NCBI GenBank assembly: GCA_946406305.1
Contig: CAMJKC010000008.1
Location: 1 to 20,577 of the forward strand
Length of the DNA stretch: 20,577 nt
Direction: 5' to 3'
Source of the DNA: an uncultured Lachnospiraceae bacterium
GTDB taxonomy: Bacteria; Bacillota; Clostridia; Lachnospirales; Lachnospiraceae
The position numbers were made by a program, and so were the translations under genes. Under the pieces are notes generated by a model. The model did no database searches. It was not told where the DNA came from and saw only the letters and a list, made by a program, of their open reading frames with translations. Position 1 is the first letter of the stretch, and every line of letters begins with the position of its first letter. Shown piece after piece: positions 8,358-15,622 of the stretch.

Positions 8358-8382
8358 ATAACTTTGATAAAAAGGAGAAAGT

Positions 8383-9009
8383 ATGAAAAAGAGAATATTT
8401 TATTTTATATTAATGGTATTTATTGTAGTTATGGCAGTTTCTTGTGGTAAAAAGAAAAAGAGAAAATGGAGAGAATTAGGTGCAAGTCCGTCAGAAGTAG
8501 TTGAATTTGGTGTACATCCAGAGAGAGGCTCAAATGATGAGGAACCAGTATATTTAGGATTAATATATATCCCTACTGGAGAAAATAAACAGGGAGTTCA
8601 ACAATATAAAAAGATAATATATGAACTTGAAGAATTATCTGGAGAAGAATTAGATTATGCATTTAAAGATTTAGGACTTATCTCAGAAGAAGCACTTTTC
8701 TGTGATGTAATGATTAAATCTTCAGAAGGGTATGAATTAGTGGGCCCTGGTGGAAAAGATCCAAAAGAGAAAATAGAAACTGATGGATTAGTTAGATATG
8801 TAGTTGATGATAATTATTCTTTAGATTCTTCTTTAGTAAACGAAGAAGATTATGAAGATATAAATATTACTAATTTTGAAGGTAGAATTAAAGCAGAAGA
8901 TGTAGTTAATGCAATAACAATGACATTTAAAGAGAATTATCAATTTGTTAATTGTGAATTAGCTGCTGCTACTTATGCAGAATATTTAAAAGAACATCCT
9001 GCGAAATAG
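8383..9009 (+). CDS. Putative lipoprotein of unknown function
   Basis: 208 residues starting with a type II signal peptide: KKR, a hydrophobic core (residues 5-19) and a lipobox-like AVSC ending at Cys21, followed by a very basic GKKKKRK stretch. The protein should therefore be lipid-anchored on the outer face of the membrane. The mature part is acidic and apparently globular, with no further membrane helices. I do not recognise a family firmly. The segment EELDYAFKDLGLISEE (about 85-100) and the late region with AITMTFKENYQF and NCEL are faintly like GerMN-type domains of spore and cell-surface proteins, but this is a weak visual resemblance. The gene stands alone, with its own candidate promoters upstream and a terminator three bases after its stop. 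Ribosome binding site GGAG lies six bases before the ATG. Confidence 0.75.
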   Translation: MKKRIFYFILMVFIVVMAVSCGKKKKRKWRELGASPSEVVEFGVHPERGSNDEEPVYLGLIYIPTGENKQGVQQYKKIIYELEELSGEELDYAFKDLGLISEEALFCDVMIKSSEGYELVGPGGKDPKEKIETDGLVRYVVDDNYSLDSSLVNEEDYEDINITNFEGRIKAEDVVNAITMTFKENYQFVNCELAAATYAEYLKEHPAK

Positions 9010-9011
9010 TC

Positions 9012-9042
9012 AAAAGCCAACAATATGTTGGCTTTTATTTTT
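9012..9042 (+). terminator. Rho-independent terminator after the lipoprotein gene
   Basis: A ten-base-pair stem AAAAGCCAAC (9012-9021) with GTTGGCTTTT (9027-9036) and loop AATAT are followed by ATTTTTA (T5 at 9038-9042). It starts just after the TAG and ends 16 bases before the metG ATG, so any transcript of metG from upstream must read through it. Confidence 0.85.
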
Positions 9043-9057
9043 ATAGAAAGAGGAAAT

Positions 9058-10626
9058 ATGAATAAAGGGAAATTTTATATAACAACAGCAATAGTATATA
9101 CTTCTGGGAAACCACATATAGGAAATGCTTATGATCCAGTTTTAGCAGACGCAATAGCAAGATACAAAAAAGAAGAAGGTTATGAAGTTTTTTTTATGAC
9201 AGGGACAGATGAGCATGGACAAAAAATAGAAGAAAAAGCAAAAGAAAAAAATATTTCACCAAAACAATATGTAGATAATACAGCAAAAATAGTAAAAGAT
9301 ACTTATGATTTATTAAATATCAAATATGATAGGTTTATAAGAACTACTGACCCTGACCATGTAAATGCTTGCCAGAAGATATTTGAAAAATTGTATAATC
9401 AGGGTGATATATACAAAGGTAACTATGAAGGTTGGTATTGCACTCCTTGTGAATCTTTTTTTACTGATTCGCAACTTGTAGATGGTAAATGTCCAGATTG
9501 TGGAAGAGAGGTATATAAAGCAAAAGAAGAAGCATATTTTTTCAAGATGTCAAAATATGTAGATAGACTTATAGAGTATTACAACTCAAATGATTTTATT
9601 TTTCCAATTTCAAAAAAAAATGAAATGATGAATAATTTTTTGCTGACTGGGCTTAAAGATTTATGTGTGTCAAGAACAAGTTTTACCTGGGGGATTAAAG
9701 TTCCATTTGATGAAAAACATGTTATATATGTTTGGCTCGATGCTTTGATGAATTATATAACAGGAATAGGCTATGATGTTGACAACGAAAAAGAGAATTT
9801 CAAAAAGTTTTGGCCATGTGATTTGCATGTTATAGGGAAGGATATAGTAAGGTTTCATACTATATACTGGCCAATATTCTTAATGGCACTTGATCTACCT
9901 CTTCCTAAAAAAGTTTTTGGACATCCGTGGTTGTTGTCAGGGACAAAAATGAGTAAATCGTTAGGTAATGTTCTCTATCCTGATGAGTTAGTAAATATAT
10001 TTGGAGTTGATGGTGTTAGATTTTATTTATTACATGAGATGCCTTATGAGACAGATGGAAATGTAGATTTAGAATATTTTACAGAAAAATATAATGTTGA
10101 CCTTGCGAATAATCTTGGAAATCTTGTAAGCCGTGTTCATGCAATGATTAAAAAGTATCATAGTGGCAAGGTAGAAAAATTAAATGATGAAGTAAATAAT
10201 GAAGTTGATTCAGATTTAAAAAAATCAATTTTGAACTATGTCAATGAGTGCAAATTAAGTTTTGAAAAATTACATGTAGCAGATGCAGTTGATAGTGCAT
10301 TTGATATTTTTAGAAGATGCAATAAGTATATTGATGAAACGACCCCTTGGGTTATTTGCAAAAATGAAGAAGATGCAAATAGATTAAAAACAGTAATGTA
10401 TAATTTGGTTGTAGGTATATGTATTGGTGCAAAACTTATATATAGCTTTATGCCAGACACATCAAAAGAAATTCTTTATATGTTTAATTGTGAGGATATT
10501 GAATTTAATGATTTAGATAAGTTTTCTATAAAAAAAGAAAGTTTTTATATCAATGAAAAAAGTAAGAATTTATTTGACAGAAAAGATATAAATGACGTTT
10601 TAGAACATTTTAAAAAAAATAATTAG
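9058..10626 (+). CDS. metG: Methionyl-tRNA synthetase
   Basis: Class I aminoacyl-tRNA synthetase that charges tRNA-Met in the cytoplasm for initiation and elongation. With the start at 9058 it is 522 residues. It shows the HIGH-type signature PHIGN (19-23), TGTDEHG (48-54), a knuckle with Cys128/Cys131 and Cys145/Cys148 that probably binds zinc, the WLDAL motif (226-230), and KMSKS at 297-301. An alpha-helical anticodon-binding domain fills roughly 350-520. The C-terminal Trbp111/EMAP-like tRNA-binding domain found in the roughly 650-residue Bacillus-type enzymes is absent. An in-frame ATG at 9025 would add 11 residues, but it lies in the loop of the upstream terminator and has no ribosome binding site. 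The 9058 ATG has AGAGG five bases or so upstream and begins the conserved MNKGKFYITTAIVY block. It heads a long run of closely spaced genes, though no separate promoter is visible. Confidence 0.96.
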   Translation: MNKGKFYITTAIVYTSGKPHIGNAYDPVLADAIARYKKEEGYEVFFMTGTDEHGQKIEEKAKEKNISPKQYVDNTAKIVKDTYDLLNIKYDRFIRTTDPDHVNACQKIFEKLYNQGDIYKGNYEGWYCTPCESFFTDSQLVDGKCPDCGREVYKAKEEAYFFKMSKYVDRLIEYYNSNDFIFPISKKNEMMNNFLLTGLKDLCVSRTSFTWGIKVPFDEKHVIYVWLDALMNYITGIGYDVDNEKENFKKFWPCDLHVIGKDIVRFHTIYWPIFLMALDLPLPKKVFGHPWLLSGTKMSKSLGNVLYPDELVNIFGVDGVRFYLLHEMPYETDGNVDLEYFTEKYNVDLANNLGNLVSRVHAMIKKYHSGKVEKLNDEVNNEVDSDLKKSILNYVNECKLSFEKLHVADAVDSAFDIFRRCNKYIDETTPWVICKNEEDANRLKTVMYNLVVGICIGAKLIYSFMPDTSKEILYMFNCEDIEFNDLDKFSIKKESFYINEKSKNLFDRKDINDVLEHFKKNN

Positions 10627-10640
10627 TAGGTTTTTTATAG

Positions 10641-11420
10641 ATGAGTTTTAAGTATCTTAATTACATGTATGAAAAAAAGAGTTTTATACGATTTTCTTCC
10701 AATCAAATCAAAATAGTAGCGATGATAACAATGCTCATAGACCATATAGGGCTTATGCTTATAGGAAATGGGAAATTGTATGGTTACAATGTGGCTCTTC
10801 ACTCTTATGCAATAATGCTTAATGAGGCACATATTTGGAATATTTTATATAGGATATGTAGAATGATAGGAAGAATTTCTTTTCCAATATATTCTTTTTG
10901 TATTGTTGAAGGTTTTTTAAGAACTAAAAATCTATTCAAATATTTTGTGAGAATTTTTATATTGGCAGTAATTTCTGAGATTCCATTTGATTTAATGGTT
11001 TCTAATTGTTTTGTTTCTTTTGACAATCAAAATGTTCTTTTCACTTATTGTCTGGGAATAATTATGTTATATGCAATGAAGAAATTTAAAAATCAAATAG
11101 TTAGTGTTATAATGTTAGTAATCACTTGTGTTGCTGCATATTTTGCAAGAGTAGATTATAGTTACTTGGGTATTATACATATTGCATTTATATATAGTAT
11201 GGCAACTGATAGAAATCTAAGAAGTCTTGGAAATGCTATAATTACATTTATAATGAGTTTTCAAAATGATTTTGGTTCTGGAATATTAAGTACTTTTTTT
11301 ATACATTATTATGATGGGACAAGAGGAATATTTGATTTAGGAAAATTATTTTATTTATTTTATCCTTGTCATATGTTGATACTTTATGGAATAGTATATG
11401 CAACTTATATGCTAAGATAG
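10641..11420 (+). CDS. TraX family integral membrane protein
   Basis: 259-residue protein with about seven or eight hydrophobic helices. It carries TraX-family signatures in order: IDHIG (33-37), GRISFPIYSF (77-86) followed by EGF, EIPFDL (113-118), NQNVLFT (129-135) and YPCHMLILY (241-249). The name comes from F-plasmid TraX, needed for N-acetylation of pilin, but chromosomal copies are common in Bacillota and their substrate is not known. A membrane acyltransferase-like role on a surface polymer or protein is plausible but unproven. The start at 10641 has only a weak binding site (GTAGG, 10626-10630, overlapping the metG stop); Met9 is an alternative start. No transfer genes are nearby, so there is no sign of a conjugative element. 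It lies between metG and tatD. Confidence 0.85.
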   Translation: MSFKYLNYMYEKKSFIRFSSNQIKIVAMITMLIDHIGLMLIGNGKLYGYNVALHSYAIMLNEAHIWNILYRICRMIGRISFPIYSFCIVEGFLRTKNLFKYFVRIFILAVISEIPFDLMVSNCFVSFDNQNVLFTYCLGIIMLYAMKKFKNQIVSVIMLVITCVAAYFARVDYSYLGIIHIAFIYSMATDRNLRSLGNAIITFIMSFQNDFGSGILSTFFIHYYDGTRGIFDLGKLFYLFYPCHMLILYGIVYATYMLR

Positions 11421-11445
11421 ATTTTGATTAAAAAATTGGAGGAAT

Positions 11446-12279
11446 ATGAAAATATTTGACACACATGCACATTTAGATGACATAAAATATCAAAGCGATA
11501 TAGATTTAGTCATTGAAAGATGTATAAAAGAAAATGTAGATAAAGTGGTTCTTGTAAGTGCAAGTTATGAAGATTCAAAAAAAGAAAAAAAACTTTGTAA
11601 TGTGTTAAACGAAAAGTTCAATGAAAAGATTAATTTTTTTTATTCAATTGGTTTTCACCCAGACGAAATACCTTTTTATGATGAAAGAGTTTCTAACGAC
11701 AATGCAAAAGAAATATTTGATAAGTTTAAAGATTTTTTGATTGAAAATAAAAATGATAGTAATATGGTTGCAGTAGGTGAAATAGGGCTTGATTATTATA
11801 ATAAAGAAAAAACAAAAGAATTGATAGACAATCAAAAAATGTGGTTCATATTGCAACTGACAATTGCAAAACAACATAATTTACCTGTCATTATACACTC
11901 AAGGGAAGCTTTAAATGATACAAAAGATATTTTAAAAGAATATCTTGATGGAAATAGAGGTATTATGCACTGCTATTCATATTCTAAAGAAGAAGCAAAA
12001 TATTTTCTTGATATGGGGTTACTCTTAGGGATAGGTGGTGTAATAACATTTAAAAATGGAGTTAAATTAAAAGAAGTTGTTGAGTATGCTCCCATTGAAA
12101 GCCTTGTGATAGAAACAGATTGCCCATATCTTACCCCATCTCCTTATAGGGGGGAGAGAAATGAACCATCATATTTGCCATATATATTAAATGAAATAGC
12201 AAGAATAAAAAATATCTCTGTTGAATATTTGGCGGAAGTGTTATACAATAATTCTATGAAAGTATATAATATAAAATAA
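11446..12279 (+). CDS. tatD: TatD family metal-dependent deoxyribonuclease
   Basis: 277-residue amidohydrolase-fold hydrolase. The metal-binding and catalytic motifs are all present: DTHAHLDD (His7, His9), GFHPDE (69-74), GEIGLDYY (Glu112), IHSREA (His151), MHCYS (His175), ETDCPYLTP (Asp225) and RGERNEPSYL (235-244). Family members are Mg2+-dependent 3'-5' DNases acting in DNA repair or turnover; the exact substrate of this one is not known. In many Bacillota tatD follows metG, so the near-adjacency here fits a conserved arrangement with the TraX gene inserted between. GGAGG (11438-11442) lies only three bases before the ATG, a short spacing. A longish insertion between residues 76 and 107 is somewhat lysine-rich. 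Confidence 0.93.
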   Translation: MKIFDTHAHLDDIKYQSDIDLVIERCIKENVDKVVLVSASYEDSKKEKKLCNVLNEKFNEKINFFYSIGFHPDEIPFYDERVSNDNAKEIFDKFKDFLIENKNDSNMVAVGEIGLDYYNKEKTKELIDNQKMWFILQLTIAKQHNLPVIIHSREALNDTKDILKEYLDGNRGIMHCYSYSKEEAKYFLDMGLLLGIGGVITFKNGVKLKEVVEYAPIESLVIETDCPYLTPSPYRGERNEPSYLPYILNEIARIKNISVEYLAEVLYNNSMKVYNIK

Positions 12280-12298
12280 AGGAGAGTATTAATAAATT

Positions 12299-12736
12299 AT
12301 GAAGATTGATGTTTTAAGAAAAGATATGGTTTCTGCAATGAAAGAACATAATAAAGAGAAAAAAGATGCAATATCTTCTCTCATAGAGGCGGTTAAGAAA
12401 GTTGCTATAGATGAAGGGACAAGAGATAATATAACAGATGAATTGGTTGATAAAGTAGTATTAAAAGAATTAAAAGTTTGTAAGGAACAAATAGATAGTT
12501 GTCCAAAAGATAGAGTAGAATTGCTTAATGAGTATAAAAAAAGAGAAGAATATATAAAATTTTATGCTCCAAAACTTTTATCAAAGGAAGAAATAAAAAA
12601 AATTATAAATGAAAAATTTAGTAGTGTTGTAGAAAGTAAAAATAAAGGTCAAATAATGAAAGTTATAATGCCAGAGTTTAAGGGAAAAGCTGATGGAAAA
12701 GACATCAATGAAATAGTTGAAGAATTATGTAAATAA
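12299..12736 (+). CDS. yqeY: YqeY/GatB-like domain protein
   Basis: 145-residue soluble, mainly helical, charged protein. Its start (LRKDMVSAMKEHNKEKKDAI) and its end (GQIMKVIMPEFKGKADGKDI) match the YqeY family, standalone proteins related to the C-terminal tRNA-binding tail of GatB/GatE amidotransferase subunits. Length is typical. The cellular function is not established; a link to tRNA or aminoacylation is often proposed. The first ATG is the only reasonable start because an in-frame TAA lies at 12293. The nearest binding site (GGAG, 12281-12284) is about 14 bases upstream, longer than usual. The 19-base gap to tatD supports cotranscription. Confidence 0.9.
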   Translation: MKIDVLRKDMVSAMKEHNKEKKDAISSLIEAVKKVAIDEGTRDNITDELVDKVVLKELKVCKEQIDSCPKDRVELLNEYKKREEYIKFYAPKLLSKEEIKKIINEKFSSVVESKNKGQIMKVIMPEFKGKADGKDINEIVEELCK

Positions 12737-12754
12737 TAAATAGGGAGAAAAAAC

Positions 12755-14218
12755 ATGGTTACTAATGATAGTTCATTTGTTTCATACAAACATAAAATTC
12801 TTACCGATATATGTCGTCTCAAATGGGATGAGAAGTTAAATGAAGATAATATAAATAAATTAATATATGGTGAGACAAAAGGACCAAAAGCAAAATTTAG
12901 ATGCTGTATATATAAAGAAAGAGAAATATTAAGGCAGAGAGTAAAACTTGCCTGTGGTCAAAATCAGGAGAATAAGCCAAATGAAGAGAATGTTGTTCAA
13001 GTTATAGATGCGGCTTGTATGGAGTGTCCAATTTCATCATATTCAGTAACTGACAATTGTAGATTTTGCTTGGGGAGACCATGTACAAAAGTATGTAAAT
13101 TTGGTGCACTATCACCAGGTGAAGTTCGTATGCATATAGATAGTGGAAAGTGCAAAGAATGTGGCAAATGTGCTGCTGTGTGTCCTTTTAATGCGATTGT
13201 TCATTTAGAAAGACCATGTAAAAAAGCCTGTTCTGTAAATGCTATAAATTACGACGACGATGGGCTATGTGTTATAGATGACAGTAAATGCATATACTGT
13301 GGAAGTTGTGTCCATGCATGTCCTTTTGGTGCAATAGCGACAAAGACATATTTGATTCAAATAATTGAAGCAATAAAAAGTGGTAAAGAAGTATATGCAA
13401 TGTGTGCTCCTGCAACTGAAGGACAATATGGTGAAGATATAAATTTTAATGATTTGAAAGTAGCACTTAAAAAAATTGGATTTAAAGATTTGGTTGAAGT
13501 TGGGCTTGGAGCAGATATGGTTGCGGCTTATGAGTCTCTTGAATGGGCAGAATGCTTAAAAAATAATAAAAAATTAACAACTTCATGTTGTTATTCATTT
13601 AAACAAATACTTAAAAAACATTTTAATGAATTGTATAATCAAAATGTATCTAATGTTATTTCTCCTATGTGTGCAACTTCAAGGCTGCTAAAATATTTAC
13701 ACAAAGATTGTGTGACAGTGTTTATTGGACCTTGTGTAGCAAAAAAAGCAGAAGCACAAGATAAAACTGTTAAAGATAATGCTGATTATGTTATAACTTA
13801 TGGAGAATTTGCCTCTTTGCTTAGAAGTAAGGATATAGAATTAGTTCATACTGAAGAATATACACAAGAGGCTTCATTATTTGGAAAAAAATTCGCAACT
13901 TCAGGCGGAGTTGCAAGTGCAGTTTTAGAATGTATGAAAGAGAGAGGAGAAGATGTAACTAAAATAAAATACATATGTTCAAAAAGTGCAAAAGAGTGTA
14001 TAAAGACCTTATCCTTATTAAAAGTTGGGAAATTAGATGAGCAATTTATAGAAGGTATGGCTTGCGAAGATGGTTGTGTTGGAGGACCATCAAAGAGAAT
14101 GCTTGAACAAGAAATAAGCGCAGCAAGAGATAATTTACTAAAAAAATCAGATGATAGAAAGGTAATTGATAATTTAAAAGAATATCCAGTAGATAAAATC
14201 AATATGTATGTAAAATAA
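12755..14218 (+). CDS. Monomeric [FeFe] hydrogenase, group B-like
   Basis: 487-residue iron-sulfur protein. N-terminal clusters: Cys102/105/110/114, Cys133/136/139/143 (CKECGKCAAVCPF), the pair Cys155/Cys159, and Cys179/182/185/189 (CIYCGSCVHACPF). The C-terminal H-cluster domain has L1 TSCC (Cys278, Cys279), L2 SPMCATSR (Cys306) and L3 EGMACEDGCVGGP (Cys437, Cys441). By analogy with clostridial hydrogenase, Cys279, 306, 437 and 441 would bind the H-cluster and Cys278 would relay protons. L2 has Pro-Met-Cys instead of the group A Met-Pro-Cys, and L3 lacks the third Gly; these features, plus the N-terminal layout, point to group B. L1 continues Tyr-Ser-Phe where a Pro is usual. Group B enzymes are poorly studied, so H2 evolution, uptake or sensing are all possible. 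No HydEFG maturases are in the window. Binding site AGGGAG precedes the ATG. Confidence 0.9.
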   Translation: MVTNDSSFVSYKHKILTDICRLKWDEKLNEDNINKLIYGETKGPKAKFRCCIYKEREILRQRVKLACGQNQENKPNEENVVQVIDAACMECPISSYSVTDNCRFCLGRPCTKVCKFGALSPGEVRMHIDSGKCKECGKCAAVCPFNAIVHLERPCKKACSVNAINYDDDGLCVIDDSKCIYCGSCVHACPFGAIATKTYLIQIIEAIKSGKEVYAMCAPATEGQYGEDINFNDLKVALKKIGFKDLVEVGLGADMVAAYESLEWAECLKNNKKLTTSCCYSFKQILKKHFNELYNQNVSNVISPMCATSRLLKYLHKDCVTVFIGPCVAKKAEAQDKTVKDNADYVITYGEFASLLRSKDIELVHTEEYTQEASLFGKKFATSGGVASAVLECMKERGEDVTKIKYICSKSAKECIKTLSLLKVGKLDEQFIEGMACEDGCVGGPSKRMLEQEISAARDNLLKKSDDRKVIDNLKEYPVDKINMYVK

Positions 14219-14223
14219 AATTT

Positions 14224-15000
14224 ATGGTTAAAAAATTTATAAAAATATTTATAATTATAGAGATTGTTTTTTTATCAAATACACTAATGGCTTCAAACAT
14301 TATATATGGTCCATATTTTATACCAGATGAGGCTTTAAAAATCATTAATTCATATAAGAATTTAAATCTTAAATATTTTGATAATAGAATTTATTTTGAG
14401 GATGGTCAATATATTGTATTTGATGACAAAATAGAAAAAGATCATTTTTCAAGAGTGAATAATGCAGACATAAATGATATGTTTTACGATAAGTATGATA
14501 GAAATATACAAGTTCCACAGTATTTAAGTGATCCAGGTAGATATAGATGTGAAGAGTTTTTTAATAAAATATACGGAAGTACCAGAGAAGAAATAAAAAA
14601 GAATCTTGTGGATATAAAGATTTTTGATAGTTATTTTAGAGTAACTAAAATTAATGGTGTAGATAAACAAATTCTAAAAGTAAAAGAAGAGGTTGAAAAA
14701 AATGAAGAATACAAAAAATATTTTGAAGGAGATTCGTGTGCATATAATTATAGACGAATAAGAGGGTTGGATAAACTATCTGCACATAGTTATGGAATTG
14801 CAATTGATTTAAATTCAAATCTTTCAGAATATTGGGCATGGAGTCAAAGAGAAATTAATGAAAATAGTAGAATAATATGGGAAAATAAAGTTCCACTTGA
14901 GTTAGTAAAAATTTTTGAAGACAATGGATTTATTTGGGGTGGAAGGTGGTATCATTATGATACTATGCATTTTGAATATAGACCAGAGCTTTTTAATTAA
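14224..15000 (+). CDS. Exported M15 family D,D/L,D-peptidase (VanY-like)
   Basis: 258-residue protein with an N-terminal signal peptide (basic start, hydrophobic core 5-19, possible cleavage after residue 24, LMAS). Its C-terminal peptidase domain carries the zinc site SAHSYGIAID (His188, Asp195) and WGGRWYHYDTMHFEYRP (His249, with Asp246 the likely catalytic acid). The M15 fold cleaves stem peptides of peptidoglycan, so a role in cell wall remodelling outside the membrane is expected. Residues 25-170 are a less conserved region that may position the substrate. It resembles the M15_4 subfamily more than resistance-type VanY, and no van regulators or ligases are nearby, so vancomycin resistance is unlikely. 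The ATG is five bases after the hydrogenase stop with no visible Shine-Dalgarno, so translation probably depends on coupling. The signal peptide supports this start. Confidence 0.88.
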   Translation: MVKKFIKIFIIIEIVFLSNTLMASNIIYGPYFIPDEALKIINSYKNLNLKYFDNRIYFEDGQYIVFDDKIEKDHFSRVNNADINDMFYDKYDRNIQVPQYLSDPGRYRCEEFFNKIYGSTREEIKKNLVDIKIFDSYFRVTKINGVDKQILKVKEEVEKNEEYKKYFEGDSCAYNYRRIRGLDKLSAHSYGIAIDLNSNLSEYWAWSQREINENSRIIWENKVPLELVKIFEDNGFIWGGRWYHYDTMHFEYRPELFN

Positions 15001-15010
15001 AAAATAAGAT

Positions 15011-15061
15011 AGAAGGAGGTAATTAAAAATTATTATTTAGTAATAATTTTTAGTATGTGTT
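15011..15061 (+). promoter_or_regulatory. pduL leader: strong Shine-Dalgarno separated from start by a hairpin
   Basis: A near-perfect binding site, AGAAGGAGGT (15011-15020), lies more than 40 bases before the pduL ATG. Between them is an 11-base-pair perfect A/T stem (AAAAATTATTA 15025-15035 with TAATAATTTTT 15041-15051, loop TTTAG). No Shine-Dalgarno lies at the normal distance from the ATG. If the stem forms, the unpaired distance falls to about 15 bases. An out-of-frame ATG at 15055 opens only an eight-codon frame. The structure could hold the start in reach of the binding site or regulate initiation. Confidence 0.6.
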
Positions 15062-15622
15062 ATGAAAAAATTTATTGTTGAAACGAGTGCAAGACATTGC
15101 CATTTATCACAAAAAGATTTAGATATTCTTTTTGGAAAAGGGTATGTACTCACAAAGAAAAAAGATTTATCACAACCTGGACAATTTGCTTGTGAAGAAA
15201 AAGTAAAAGTAGTGGGAGAAAAAGGCGAGTTAAATATGTCTATACTTGGACCAGTAAGAGATAATACTCAAGTTGAAATATCTTTAACTGATGCAAGAAG
15301 TGTTGGACTTTTAGCACCTATAAAAGAGTCTGGAGATTTAAAAGAAGCTGGAAAATGTAAAATTATAGGTCCTAATGGAGAAATTGAATGTGAACATGCT
15401 GTAATAGCAGCAAAGAGGCACATACATGCTACACCAGAAGATGCAAAAGAGCTTAATGTAAAAAATGGAGATATTGTAAAGGTTTGTGTAGATAGTACTG
15501 ATAGAAAAGTAGTATTTGATGATGTTGTAGTTAGAGTTAGTGATAAATATAGTTTAGCAATGCACATAGATACAGATGAAGCAAATGCAGCATTTGGTTC
15601 AAAGGAGGGTTATATTGTATGA
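15062..15622 (+). CDS. pduL: PduL-type phosphotransacylase (phosphotransacetylase role likely)
   Basis: 186-residue enzyme of the PduL/PTAC family, unrelated in fold to classical Pta, that exchanges the CoA of an acyl-CoA for phosphate. The histidine motifs that hold its zinc ions are visible: SARHCHLS (His12, His14), AAKRHIHATPEDA (His120, His122) and AMHIDTDEANAA (His168). It lacks the N-terminal extension that targets PduL into bacterial microcompartments, and no shell genes are present, so it should be cytosolic. It overlaps ackA by ATGA, so the natural reading is acetyl-CoA to acetyl phosphate, feeding acetate kinase. Propionyl-CoA or other short acyl-CoAs cannot be excluded. The ATG at 15062 begins the conserved FIVETSARHCHLS block, and no in-frame alternative lies upstream (TAG at 15038). 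Confidence 0.93.
   Translation: MKKFIVETSARHCHLSQKDLDILFGKGYVLTKKKDLSQPGQFACEEKVKVVGEKGELNMSILGPVRDNTQVEISLTDARSVGLLAPIKESGDLKEAGKCKIIGPNGEIECEHAVIAAKRHIHATPEDAKELNVKNGDIVKVCVDSTDRKVVFDDVVVRVSDKYSLAMHIDTDEANAAFGSKEGYIV

Noticed and set aside
9025..9057. In-frame ATG upstream of metG that would add 11 residues (MLAFIFIERGN)
   Set aside because: It lies in the loop and 3' arm of the lipoprotein terminator and has no ribosome binding site. The ATG at 9058 has AGAGG upstream and starts the conserved N-terminus.
10641..11420. TraX gene as a sign of a conjugative or integrative element
   Set aside because: No relaxase, integrase, other transfer genes or flanking repeats are visible, and both neighbours are housekeeping genes.
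14965..14998. Possible promoter at the end of the M15 peptidase gene for pduL (TTGAAT with an AT-rich -10)
   Set aside because: The -10 candidates (TAATTA/AATTAA) match poorly and only by shifting the spacer; background AT content explains it.
14224..15000. Vancomycin-resistance VanY
   Set aside because: Only the M15 peptidase signatures are present. No VanRS, VanHAX or VanZ genes are near, and the layout fits an ordinary cell wall peptidase.
15025..15051. Hairpin in the pduL leader as a transcription terminator
   Set aside because: The stem is purely A/T and is followed directly by AGTATG with no separate T-run, so it is too weak to terminate; a translational role fits better.
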